Positions 18,922 through 27,176 of a DNA stretch of 64,000 nucleotides are shown here, piece after piece. Origin of the DNA: Rhodopirellula sp. P2 (lineage in GTDB: Bacteria; Planctomycetota; Planctomycetia; Pirellulales; Pirellulaceae); assembly GCF_028768465.1 (NCBI RefSeq), contig NZ_CP118225.1, positions 4,383,001-4,447,000 of the forward strand, written 5' to 3'. Under the pieces are notes generated by a model. It did not search any database. It saw nothing but the letters and a program-made list of their open reading frames with translations, and was not told the origin of the DNA. Numbering within the stretch: the stretch's first letter is position 1; every line of letters begins with the position of its first letter. Position numbers and translations under genes: made by a program.

Positions 18922-19649
18922 GCGGACCGTACTTTGCCCCCTACGGCAAAGCCCCGGTGCACTATCCAATCGACGATCCTGTGCGGACGGGAGTCACACC
19001 GGACCAAACGGAGTTGCTGATTGTCGAAGGTGACAGCGCGGCGAGATCGGTCAACCAAGTTCGTGATCCAACCCGGCAATCGATCTTGGCGTTGCAAGGC
19101 AAGCCCATGAACGTTGCCAAAGCCACGCCGACGGTCGCACTCCGCAACGAGGTTTTGACGCGTTTCGCGTCGACCGTGTTGGACCGACAAATTTCAGCGG
19201 GCGAAGATTGGATCGGGGCATTGCGATCGGCTGAGACTTGCCGCTACGCGAGGTTGGTGGTGCTGATGGATCCCGATGCCGATGGCATTCATTGCGGCGT
19301 CTTGGTGCTGGGGTTCTTGCTTCGGTACGCCCCCAAGATGTTCGACGAACAGCGAGTCAGTGTGGTTCGTCCGCCGATGTTCTTGTTTCGGATCCGCGGA
19401 AGCGATTCGGGAGACGCGGCCGGGCAGGATCGAACCTTGGTGGCTTCCAACCCGGACCACGCTCAGCGGATGGAGGCCAAGTTGGCGGCAGCGGGTGTGT
19501 TCGACTACGAGCGATTTCGGCACCGAGGATTGGGCAGCATTCCACCGGAAGTCTTGCGAGCCTGTTGCGTGGATCCTGGTACCCGCGCGGCGGATCAGAT
19601 GAGCCGAGAGGAAGCCGCTGCTGCGGTGCGCTTATTCAGCGGAGGATGA
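18918..19649 (+). CDS. stand-alone GyrB/ParE-type TOPRIM protein
   Basis: This 243-residue protein matches the C-terminal half of GyrB only. TELLIVEGDSAARSVNQVRD carries the EGDSA glutamate, LALQGKPMNVAKA matches the GK-x-x-N block, and LVVLMDPDADGIH carries the DxDxDG metal triad. VRPPMFLFRI and, near the end, RHRGLGSIPPEVLRACCVDP match the GyrB PP-L-Y and KGLGEM regions. The GHKL ATPase and transducer domains are absent: only 35 residues precede the motif block. The GTG start overlaps the kinase stop. It cannot be a complete gyrase subunit; it may bind DNA, cleave with a partner, or be a kinase substrate. Confidence 0.85.
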   Translation: MSGPYFAPYGKAPVHYPIDDPVRTGVTPDQTELLIVEGDSAARSVNQVRDPTRQSILALQGKPMNVAKATPTVALRNEVLTRFASTVLDRQISAGEDWIGALRSAETCRYARLVVLMDPDADGIHCGVLVLGFLLRYAPKMFDEQRVSVVRPPMFLFRIRGSDSGDAAGQDRTLVASNPDHAQRMEAKLAAAGVFDYERFRHRGLGSIPPEVLRACCVDPGTRAADQMSREEAAAAVRLFSGG

Positions 19650-20675
19650 GGCGGCGGTGGGGGCTTCCACTGAGTCGCTGGCAGGAGATTTGTTTTCAGG
19701 GAAGGCTTGTTCGCGAAGGGCTTTCAGTTTTCGACCGGATTGGTCCAGCACTCGTGTGGGCAAACGGTCATTGTGGAACATGTCGGGCAGTTCGATCCAA
19801 TCGCTGTGTTGGAGTGTCAGTGAATCGTAGAGGGCCCGTCCGTTTTTGCGTGGCACAATGCGGTCCGGTGAGCCATGAATTTGGACCAACACCCCGTCGT
19901 AGTTTTGCAGGGCCTGGACGCTGTCATATTGGTTCTTCATCAGCCAGCGTACTGGCAGGAAAAAGAAACGATCCGCACCGACGCTGGCAGCGCTGTCAAA
20001 GGTTCGGTCCAGCAACAACGCGTCGATCGACTCGCCTCGGTCGTGCAGGGCAGCGACCAATCCACAGGCGATGCCGCCGCCAAGTGATCGGCCGTAGACG
20101 ATGATTTCCGACACGGGGGTGCCGGTGGTGTCGGAGAGGGCATCGATGGCGCTCACCGCGTCTTCGATCGTGCTCGTTTCGCTGGGTGTGAACCCGTCGC
20201 CTTGGAAGCCTCGGTACTCGGCGGTCAGAACCGTCGCGTTCCAGCTGTCGGAAAGCCGGCGAGTCCAGTCATCCATCTCGTCCGCGTGAATGCCATTGCC
20301 GTGTAGGAAGAGGATCACATCGTCCGCTGAGTCGCGAATCAGCAATCGGCCCTCCAGGTCCGCTCCATCGACTGCCGGGTAGGTCATCGTTTCCACGACG
20401 CCGGGTGTTGGGCGATCGGGGGTGAAGCGATTCGGGTCCATCAGAATGCCGGTGTCGAAGTAGGCACCTGGGAACAGCAAACGCGTTTCCATGACCACCA
20501 ATCCCAGGCAAACCATGACGTAGATGACCGCCAGCAAAGCAGAGGTTCGCAGAATGCGGCGTCTGACCGTTGGCTTGGCTTTGGTGCTGGCATCGGCACT
20601 GGCGGAGCTCCTCTGATCAAGATCGCGATTCGCGGGGTTGGATTGATCGGAATCTGCGGCTGGTTCGTTCGGCAT
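19632..20675 (-). CDS. membrane-anchored alpha/beta hydrolase
   Basis: The 347-residue protein has a Ser/Asp-rich cytosolic N-terminus, one membrane helix near residues 45-65 (TSALLAVIYVMVCLGLVVME), then an alpha/beta hydrolase domain. VILFLHGNGIHADEMDDW holds the oxyanion HGN, VYGRSLGGGIACGL the nucleophile elbow (GRSLGG, Ser), and the late VQIHGSPDRIVPRKNG and FHNDRL the Asp and His regions. It resembles the BEM46/YfhR-type group. The last 18 bases overlap convergently with the TOPRIM gene. Substrate unknown. Confidence 0.87.
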   Translation of the reverse strand: MPNEPAADSDQSNPANRDLDQRSSASADASTKAKPTVRRRILRTSALLAVIYVMVCLGLVVMETRLLFPGAYFDTGILMDPNRFTPDRPTPGVVETMTYPAVDGADLEGRLLIRDSADDVILFLHGNGIHADEMDDWTRRLSDSWNATVLTAEYRGFQGDGFTPSETSTIEDAVSAIDALSDTTGTPVSEIIVYGRSLGGGIACGLVAALHDRGESIDALLLDRTFDSAASVGADRFFFLPVRWLMKNQYDSVQALQNYDGVLVQIHGSPDRIVPRKNGRALYDSLTLQHSDWIELPDMFHNDRLPTRVLDQSGRKLKALREQAFPENKSPASDSVEAPTAASSSAE

Positions 20676-20765
20676 CGTGGGGTCAGCAGCGTGACAGGGA
20701 AGGCATTCAAACGGAACGACAGGATCCGCATGCTATGTTTGATTGGACTCTCGTGCAGCCATGTG

Positions 20766-20832
20766 GGATAGGCTTCCAACCTGTCGTTTAGCAGGTCGGA
20801 CTGACGCGAAAGACAGGCTGGAAGCCTATTCC
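20766..20832. repeat. imperfect 20-nt inverted repeat
   Basis: Arms GGATAGGCTTCCAACCTGTC (20766-20785) and GACAGGCTGGAAGCCTATTC (from 20812) are near-complementary, with about 26 bases between them, including GCAGGTCGGACTGACG. No T-run follows on either strand. It looks like one of the dispersed palindromic repeats of this genome rather than a terminator, although it lies between divergently transcribed genes. Confidence 0.6.
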
Positions 20833-20909
20833 AGTTTTGAATTGTCGCTGGTCGGACACGCGTGTGTCCAGGACGTCACCCCAAGTCGCTTGTCATTCAG
20901 AATCTCGTC

Positions 20910-21377
20910 ATGTGGATTCGTCGATCGTTTTCGAAAATCGAAACCAACGAGAACGCGATTTCTCGCATTCGTTGTGGCCGGATCGTGATGCGCGACAGAA
21001 AACTGGAGCGAATCGAGCAGCACTGGATGCGACGTCCGGTCTCGGTGGCTCAGGTTTGGTGGCAAGCCAAATGGGCTGCGTTGCCGGGAGACGTTTGTTG
21101 TCTCGACTACCACATTCCGCGAGGGATGAACGCGTTCATCACGCTGGACTACGTTCGCAGTGGTGATGCGACGGGGTTTGCAACGGCGATCGGAGCGTTT
21201 CAGGTGCTCGACGAAATCGCCCGGCTTCGAAAGTCCTACGCCATCGTGGCGCACGTGAGCAATGCCCGGATCACCGACCGGCATCTCAAACGAGCGGGTT
21301 GGGAAAGACACCTGCTGGATTGGCCTGGCCGACATTTCATTCGGCGAATGCAGCCGAACGTGCCCGTTGCAGCTTGA
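20910..21377 (+). CDS. conserved-looking hypothetical protein
   Basis: From ATG 20910 the protein has 155 residues. It is soluble, basic and Trp-rich, with no signal peptide. Recognisable patterns include RPVSVAQVWWQAKWAALPGD, an IPRGMNAFITLDYV strand-like region and a helix AIGAFQVLDEIARLRKSYAI. I cannot assign a family. Codon use and composition resemble the neighbouring genes, and the frame is intact. The preceding spacer holds a palindromic repeat. Confidence 0.55.
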   Translation: MWIRRSFSKIETNENAISRIRCGRIVMRDRKLERIEQHWMRRPVSVAQVWWQAKWAALPGDVCCLDYHIPRGMNAFITLDYVRSGDATGFATAIGAFQVLDEIARLRKSYAIVAHVSNARITDRHLKRAGWERHLLDWPGRHFIRRMQPNVPVAA

Positions 21378-21475
21378 GTGGGCCAATCCCGTAGCGAAAA
21401 TCGGGAGGACTTTCGCTGCGAAGGAATCAAAGCGAAATTCACAGAGAATCTCGCGGTTTGAGACAACCGAGTGCC

Positions 21476-21757
21476 CTAGAGCACGCCACCGTGAGTCCGG
21501 ATGGGGGTCATGTGTGAAGGCGAATCCAGGAACCAGAAACGTTCCCATTCGTCGACCAACGAACGCAAGTCTTCCGAGGTGTACAGCAACTGTTGAACGC
21601 GTCGTTCAGGGCGGCTGGAGTAGATTGGGACAAAGCAGCCAACGGAAGTTGCCAGGCCGGCCATTAAAACGCATCCCAGAACCAAGCGGCTCATGACGGA
21701 TCGTTGGCCATGACGGGCTGCGGAATTCGTTTTCGCGGTCGTTTGCGAGCTTTTCAT
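21476..21757 (-). CDS. small lipoprotein
   Basis: The 93-residue product starts at ATG 21757, eight bases after a strong GGAGGAA site; this decides the start over one at 21799. The basic N-terminus is followed by LVLGCVLMAGLATSVGC, a lipoprotein signal with the lipidated Cys. The rest reads SRPERRVQQLLYTSEDLRSL and SHMTPIRTHGGVL, which I have no name for but which resembles small lipoproteins of this phylum. It lies downstream of the HU-like gene on the same strand, 32 bases away. Confidence 0.78.
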   Translation of the reverse strand: MKSSQTTAKTNSAARHGQRSVMSRLVLGCVLMAGLATSVGCFVPIYSSRPERRVQQLLYTSEDLRSLVDEWERFWFLDSPSHMTPIRTHGGVL

Positions 21758-21789
21758 CGTCAGTTCCTCCGTGAACTTGTCGGTGCGTT

Positions 21790-22215
21790 CTATTGCCAAC
21801 TGCCCGACGGGCTGTTGGGGGGGCTGTTTGGCGGACGGTTCGAGTTCGGGTCGTCGGTTTCGTTCGGACGCTCGGCAGAACCGGAGGCTGGCACGTGATC
21901 CACAGGCATGACCCAGGTGTCAGGCAGGTTGTCGCTGGACAGCTGCCGGACGCGTTGTTCCATCACCTTGCCGGGTTTGAACGTGACGACGTACTTTTCG
22001 GGCACGTCGACTTGTTGTCCCGTCTTTGGATTGCGTGCTTTTCGTGCCGCTCGCGGTTTGACTTCGAAAACGCCGAAGTTCCTCAGTTCAATGCGGCCTT
22101 CCCGCACCAAGGTTTCGACGATCGAGTCAAACGTCCGTTGCACGACCTCTTTGGTTTCCTGCTGAGTCAGACCGAGTTCTTCGGAAATGACGCGCACGAT
22201 TTCTTTTTTTGTCAC
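21790..22215 (-). CDS. HU/IHF-family DNA-binding protein with Pro/Ser/Asn tail
   Basis: Residues 1-90 are a standard HU/IHF fold: [20 protein letters not shown], the beta-arm start [19 protein letters not shown] and the arm tip [14 protein letters not shown] proteins are about 90 residues; this one has 50 more, ending [17 protein letters not shown], a low-complexity tail that is probably disordered. It should bend or coat DNA as a dimer. The tail may tune DNA binding or interact with a partner. The lipoprotein gene follows closely. Confidence 0.92.
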   Translation of the reverse strand: MTKKEIVRVISEELGLTQQETKEVVQRTFDSIVETLVREGRIELRNFGVFEVKPRAARKARNPKTGQQVDVPEKYVVTFKPGKVMEQRVRQLSSDNLPDTWVMPVDHVPASGSAERPNETDDPNSNRPPNSPPNSPSGSWQ

Positions 22216-22357
22216 CCCGTCTGGCTCCGCAAACCATTGTGATTGATGGACTTACAAAGGCAGCTTAGGTTTCAAGTCGGGACCGGTCAAGCCGCCGAAG
22301 CAGGCAAGAGTTGGTCCCTGATGAACCGTATCGACCGGCATAACCGCTACACTCCAG

Positions 22358-22807
22358 TCAAACTGACTTTTCTTTCCGGCGAATCTCGATTTCGTCGAAA
22401 TTGTACAGTTTGCCTTTTCCCGCCCCCGGACAGACCTGGCAGGTTTCCTCCCAATCGGAGGGGCCGGCGAGCGTGCTGTCCCAGAAGGGCCATGTCCGGC
22501 ACTGAATGGGGCGAGCTTTGTAAACCATACACCGCCGCGACTTTGGGTCCAGGAAAATGCAGTCGCCATCGGGGTATTCAATCAAGCTGAATTGGTTGCC
22601 AACGCGTCGCAGGAACTTCAGCTCAAACGCGTCGCGGTCGAGCTTCATTTCTTTGGCCAGGCCTTCGATTTCGTTTTCGTCGACGAAGACATAGCCGGGT
22701 TCACCGCTGCAGCACTCGCCGCACTGAGTGCATTCGAAACGCAATCCGTCGGCGTACCAGGGAGCGGAATTGGTCTGAGGACGAGGATCAGCAGGACGTT
22801 TGGCCAC
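22358..22807 (-). CDS. YkgJ/CxxCxxCC cysteine-cluster protein
   Basis: The domain from RFECTQCGECCSGEPGYVFV to CRTWPFW carries the CxxCxxCC cluster, then C in DGDCIFLDPKSRRCMVYKARPIQC and a final CQVC. This is the YkgJ-type cysteine cluster family, which probably coordinates zinc or an Fe-S cluster. The start is uncertain. A GTG at 22807 gives about 149 residues beginning with VAKRPADPRPQ; the frame is open upstream to 23071 but that part is low in family signs and overlaps the divergent transporter gene. Function unknown. Confidence 0.8.
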   Translation of the reverse strand: MAKRPADPRPQTNSAPWYADGLRFECTQCGECCSGEPGYVFVDENEIEGLAKEMKLDRDAFELKFLRRVGNQFSLIEYPDGDCIFLDPKSRRCMVYKARPIQCRTWPFWDSTLAGPSDWEETCQVCPGAGKGKLYNFDEIEIRRKEKSV

Positions 22808-23088
22808 GGCGATTGAGTGCGGGAGAGGTGGTTGGAAAGCAAAGACGAAGCTTAACCGGAGAAGGGCCTGTTCGTCGAGTTCGTGTGAGGGTGTCCGATG
22901 GCGAGCGAACGGGCACACGCTAAACTCTCGCGTGTTGTTTTCAGTGCCTCTGCGGTGCTTGGTCCGCGCAGCGAATCTCGATCGTTGTCGATTGTGCGTT
23001 GCTTGGCAGAGGGATTCGTTTGAATTCCGGTCCGGCTCAACCCAACCCATCACGCTTGGCATGGACATCATTCACTTGGCGGTTCGTT

Positions 23089-24672
23089 TTGTCTGACGCA
23101 TTGACTCTGGATCGTTTGTGCGTGTCGGCCGGCAAACGCACGCTGCTGCAAGACGCTCATCTGGCATTTCCGGATGGCAAGATCACCGTTCTGGTCGGTG
23201 GCAGCGGTGCTGGGAAAAGCGTGCTGCTGAGAGTCCTGGCGGGCATTTTGCCTCGACACGGCGACGCGATTCAGTGGAGCGGCGACATTCACTGGCGAGG
23301 CGAGTCGGTTGATTCGCAGTCGATGCCGCGAACGGGGATTGTTTTTCAGCAGTTCGCCTTGTTCGATGAACTTTCCCCCACCGCGAATGTGCAATTCGCG
23401 ATTGACCACCGTGCGGATCTCAGCGAATCGCCTCAGCACAACGCGTCGGATTGGCTGGAATTCCTTGGTGTCCCTGCATCGACACCTGTGGCGGCCCTCA
23501 GTGGTGGTCAGAAACAGCGTTTGGCGATCGCTCGGACGTTGGCATCCGCGCCTGAGATCATTCTTTACGACGAACCGACGTCCGGACTGGATGCCGCGAC
23601 TGGAAAACGCGTCGCGGATTTGATCCGAGAAACGCAGTCGCGGTTTGGTCGAACCAGCATCGTTGTGACGCACGACTACGAAACGTTGCTGCCGATCGCA
23701 GACGAAGTGTTGTTGTTCGATTCTGCAGGGAAAACCATCCGCCGGATTGAGCCGAAGGACTGGAACCATGTGGCCGAGCAAATGGAGTCGGTGGCGCTGG
23801 CACCGTCACAGCTCAATGACGTTGGTGTGGAGCCTGCCACGAGTCCAGTCGAGATGGTTCGACGTGGAGCGGAACGATTCTTGGATTCGACGGGACGCAG
23901 CTTGGTCGCCGCCGCGAGGCTGCCTTGGGATGCGCGGCCGGTGGTCCCCAGCCTGAAGTGGGCGGGGCGTTTTCTCGCTCACTATTTGCGATTGGTTGGC
24001 GGTCCGTCGGCGTGGGTGTACTTGATCATCGCCGGTTTGATCGCGGGATTCACCACCACTTATTTCACGCTGCGTTTTTTGCCGTTTCGGTTGTACACCC
24101 AGCCGTTGTTGATCGATGAATTGCTCTCGTCGATTGGGTTTGCGCTGTATCGGATTTTGGTGCCGGTGTTGGCGACCGTGTTGATCGCGGCCAGGTGTGG
24201 TGCTGCGGTGGCCGCTGACGTGGGAGTCAAGCAATACGGCGGGCAGGTGGATGCGTTTCGGACGTTGGGGATTCGAGCCCCGGCGTATTTGTTGATTCCA
24301 ATCTTGGCAGCCTTCCTGATTGCGACACCGATTTTGGAGTGGATCGCGTTCACTGCCTCGCACTGGATCAGCCGCATCACGTTCAACTTTTCGCATCCCG
24401 AAATTGGCGTTCATTTCTGGCAACAGCACTTCTTTCGTGCCATCACGCCCGATACGACCGGAGGATCCCTGATCACCTGGTGGAAAGGTTGGGATTGGGT
24501 GCTGGCAAAGAACTTGCTCTGTGGTTTCGGCACCGCGGCGATTGGTTACCATCAAGGGATTACCCCCAAACATTCAGCCGGTGATGTCAGTCATTGCATC
24601 ACCGCAACGGTTTTGTGGACAACACTGTACGTGTTGGTCGTGCACTTCATCGTTGCGTTGCTGGAATTTTGA
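23089..24672 (+). CDS. fused MlaF-MlaE type ABC transporter (ATPase plus permease in one chain)
   Basis: About 527 residues. Residues 1-225 are an ABC ATPase: Walker A GGSGAGKS near 37-44, Q-loop FQQFALFDELSPTANVQF, signature LSGGQKQR, Walker B IILYDEPTSGLD, H-loop VVTHD. From about residue 290 comes an MlaE/DUF140-type permease with five or six helices; GAAVAADVGVKQYGGQVDAF and FRTLGIRAPAYLLIP match the conserved MlaE segment. Usually MlaF and MlaE are separate. The family moves phospholipid or sterol between membranes with an MlaD (MCE) partner, which is not seen here. The start is unclear; a TTG at 23089 is my best guess, with an open frame up to 22999. Confidence 0.85.
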   Translation: MSDALTLDRLCVSAGKRTLLQDAHLAFPDGKITVLVGGSGAGKSVLLRVLAGILPRHGDAIQWSGDIHWRGESVDSQSMPRTGIVFQQFALFDELSPTANVQFAIDHRADLSESPQHNASDWLEFLGVPASTPVAALSGGQKQRLAIARTLASAPEIILYDEPTSGLDAATGKRVADLIRETQSRFGRTSIVVTHDYETLLPIADEVLLFDSAGKTIRRIEPKDWNHVAEQMESVALAPSQLNDVGVEPATSPVEMVRRGAERFLDSTGRSLVAAARLPWDARPVVPSLKWAGRFLAHYLRLVGGPSAWVYLIIAGLIAGFTTTYFTLRFLPFRLYTQPLLIDELLSSIGFALYRILVPVLATVLIAARCGAAVAADVGVKQYGGQVDAFRTLGIRAPAYLLIPILAAFLIATPILEWIAFTASHWISRITFNFSHPEIGVHFWQQHFFRAITPDTTGGSLITWWKGWDWVLAKNLLCGFGTAAIGYHQGITPKHSAGDVSHCITATVLWTTLYVLVVHFIVALLEF

Positions 24673-24691
24673 TTTTCCCGCAGGAGACACC

Positions 24692-24862
24692 ATGGACAAG
24701 AAGGCGAAGAAACGTTTGGACGTCATCAATAAGAAACTTCAGACCTTGCGTCCTCGACTGGCTGGTTCAAAAGAACAGGCCGACGACTTGGATGAACTGA
24801 AGGAACTGGAAGACGAAGTCAAAGCGCTCGAGGAAGAAGCCGCCAAGCTGCGGGCGTCATAG
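24692..24862 (+). CDS. small coiled-coil protein (56 aa)
   Basis: A 56-residue charged protein, MDKKAKKRLDVINKKLQTLR and then LDELKELEDEVKALEEEAAK, almost all heptad-like helix. It has a very good ribosome binding site (CAGGAGA, eight bases before ATG) and sits 19 bases after the transporter, so it is likely co-transcribed. The N-terminal half is Lys/Arg-rich and the C-terminal half is Glu-rich. No family name recognised; it could be an assembly or stabilising partner. Confidence 0.72.
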   Translation: MDKKAKKRLDVINKKLQTLRPRLAGSKEQADDLDELKELEDEVKALEEEAAKLRAS

Positions 24863-24893
24863 GGATGCGAACGCCACAAGTGGTGGAAGACCG

Positions 24894-26162
24894 ATGATGA
24901 ACCATGTGTGGCGACCCTATTGCCAGATGAAGACCGCGCCGCCGCCGATGAAGATCGTGGCGACGGAAGGTTGTCATTTGATTGGCGCCAGCGGCCAGCG
25001 GTGGATCGATGGCATGGCGTCGTGGTGGTCGGCCTGTCACGGGTACAATCACCCTCATGTTCGCGAGGCGGTGACGGAACAGTTGACTCGCATGCCGCAT
25101 GTGATGTTCGGTGGGATCACGCATGACCCCGCCGAGCGATTGGCGTCGCGGTTGACCGTGTTGGCTCCGGGGGATTTGAATCATGTGTTCTTTTCCGACA
25201 GCGGATCGGTCGCCGTCGAAGTCGCGATGAAGATGGCGATTGGGCATTGGCGTCGCCACCATCGTCCCCGTCGCACTCGGTTCTTGGCGTTCCACAATGC
25301 GTACCATGGTGACACCACCGGTGCGATGTCATTGTGTGATCCGCAGCGAAGCATGCACGCTCGCTACAGCGACGCGATCACCAAGCAATTCCATGTGCCG
25401 CTTCCGCGAGATGAATCGGCGGACGAGGAGTTGAATCGTGTGCTCGCGGAACAGAGCGATTCCATTGCGGGCGTGTTCGTCGAACCGTTGGTGCAGGGAG
25501 CCGGCGGGATGCGATTTCACGATGTGGAGACGCTGCTTCGAATTCGCGATGCCTGTCAGCGTCACGATGTGCTGTTGATCGCCGACGAGATCGCGACCGG
25601 GTTCCAACGAACCGGCAAAATGTTCGCGGTGGACCACACCGCGGAGGACGAGCATCCGGTGGTGCCGGACATTCTGTGCTTAGGCAAAGCGCTGACAGCC
25701 GGCACGATGTCGATGGCTGTCACGATCGCCCGAACCCATGTGTTTGATTCGTTCTACGATGACGATCCTGGTGCGGCATTGATGCACGGGCCGACCTTCA
25801 TGGCCAATCCGCTGGCCTGCTCTGCCGCGAATGCTTCGTTGGATCTGTTTGAGACGACTTCGTATGACATCGATCGCTTGGAATCAGTCCTTCGAGATCG
25901 ATTGTCTGTGTTGCGAGAGATCGACCATGTGGCCGACGTTCGATGTTTGGGCGCGGTCGGCGTGGTCCAGTTTCGCGACCCACCGAAGATGCAGCGTGTG
26001 CAAGAGGAGTTGGTTCAGCGTGGCGTTTGGTTGCGTCCATTTGGCGACTGTTTGTACACGACACCGCCGCTGTGCATCGACGAGGATTCATTGCACCAAA
26101 TTTGTGATGCCATGATTGACGCGACACACGCGACGTTGCCTTCGGGCAGTCAATTGCGATAA
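24894..26162 (+). CDS. bioA: adenosylmethionine-8-amino-7-oxononanoate aminotransferase
   Basis: The 422-residue PLP enzyme of biotin synthesis converts KAPA to DAPA using S-adenosylmethionine as amino donor. Motifs shared with E. coli BioA include GMASWWSACHGYNHPHV, HVMFGGITHDPA, FFSDSGSVAVEVAMKMA, NAYHGDTTGAMS, LLIADEIATGFQRTGKMFA and the lysine block ILCLGKALTAGT that forms the PLP Schiff base. MHGPTFMANPLACSAANASL is a BioA hallmark. Length is normal. ATG codons at 24894 and 24897 are both possible, with GGAAG upstream. No other bio gene is in the window. Confidence 0.96.
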   Translation: MMNHVWRPYCQMKTAPPPMKIVATEGCHLIGASGQRWIDGMASWWSACHGYNHPHVREAVTEQLTRMPHVMFGGITHDPAERLASRLTVLAPGDLNHVFFSDSGSVAVEVAMKMAIGHWRRHHRPRRTRFLAFHNAYHGDTTGAMSLCDPQRSMHARYSDAITKQFHVPLPRDESADEELNRVLAEQSDSIAGVFVEPLVQGAGGMRFHDVETLLRIRDACQRHDVLLIADEIATGFQRTGKMFAVDHTAEDEHPVVPDILCLGKALTAGTMSMAVTIARTHVFDSFYDDDPGAALMHGPTFMANPLACSAANASLDLFETTSYDIDRLESVLRDRLSVLREIDHVADVRCLGAVGVVQFRDPPKMQRVQEELVQRGVWLRPFGDCLYTTPPLCIDEDSLHQICDAMIDATHATLPSGSQLR

Positions 26163-27040
26163 CGCTCGTGGCATTGATTGCACGCTTGTTTCAGCCGTGT
26201 CATTGAGTGACGCAGTTCGTGCCAGTCCTTGGCTTCCACTTGGGATTCCATGGCCTGAACCAGTTCGACGGAATCGAGCATCCAGTCACGCATCTCTTCA
26301 TTGCAAACCCGGTGGGATTCTCGCAGTGCCTCTTGAAGCAGTCGGACATCGCTGACATTCCAAGCGTTGTCCTTCATCGCGCTGAGCAGGACTTCGTATT
26401 GCAGTGAGGTCTCAACCATGTGGGAGGCCAGCGTGCTGATTTCGGCGATCTCGACCAGTTCAGGGAGTTCGGCGGAATCGGGTGGAGGGCGAAAGCCATC
26501 CACGTCACGCCAGAGTCCCGCGTACTGAGATCCCGTGCCAGCCCGTTTCAAGAGGTCAATGGCTTGGTCGCGATTCAGCCAACCGGCGGATTGCCCGATC
26601 ACAGCGGCCATTGCGGGGCCACGGTGTTTGCCATGATGGCAATGAACATAGATGGGTTCCTGGACCTGTTGTGTCAGTGCAGCAGCGGACTTGCAGGCGT
26701 CTGGGGCCACCCCGTCGTACCCGATGGGGATATGGATGTATCGCATTCCATGCCGGCGGGCCAATTCAACCTCGGGACGCTGGCCATCCACGCTGACAAT
26801 CACCTTGACGCCCAATCGAGCCAGTTCGGCGAAGGCGGCTTCGCCGACCGGCGCAGCACCGGACATCAGGTTCGGATGAACGTCGATCCGGTTTTCGAGC
26901 ACGGAGTGTTCTGGTGCGACGGTCCGTTCATTCGCCGTGGCGGGCTGGTCCGCGAATGTGTGAGGCGCCCCAGCTAGCGGAGCGATGAGAAGGCAAAACC
27001 ATCCAGGGACCCGAGTGATCCAATTTTTTGACTGATTCAT
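26150..27040 (-). CDS. exported tyrosine/dual-specificity-type phosphatase fused to cytochrome c'-like tail
   Basis: From ATG 27040 the protein has 296 residues with a signal peptide (WFCLLIAPLAGAPHTFADQ). Residues about 45-160 look like a DSP/PTP-type fold; the P-loop is YVHCHHGKHRGP, where Cys-x5-Arg is preserved. Conventional general-acid placement is not verified. After a linker (residues about 195-290) a helical domain ends with LKQACNQCHERYRN, the C-terminal haem c motif CxxCH typical of cytochrome c'. A phosphatase fused to a haem domain in one exported chain is unusual. Whether both parts are active is unknown. Confidence 0.75.
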   Translation of the reverse strand: MNQSKNWITRVPGWFCLLIAPLAGAPHTFADQPATANERTVAPEHSVLENRIDVHPNLMSGAAPVGEAAFAELARLGVKVIVSVDGQRPEVELARRHGMRYIHIPIGYDGVAPDACKSAAALTQQVQEPIYVHCHHGKHRGPAMAAVIGQSAGWLNRDQAIDLLKRAGTGSQYAGLWRDVDGFRPPPDSAELPELVEIAEISTLASHMVETSLQYEVLLSAMKDNAWNVSDVRLLQEALRESHRVCNEEMRDWMLDSVELVQAMESQVEAKDWHELRHSMTRLKQACNQCHERYRN

Positions 27041-27176
27041 GCCCCAAAGATAACTCATTTTGAAGCGCTGGGAAAAATCGGTCGGGAGGAATGCAGCCAG
27101 GGACGCTGAGAGAAAATTGCTCTCAAGCGTTCCTGGATACGGTGGTCGGCAAACGAGAGTCGCCGCTTCGAAAGAC

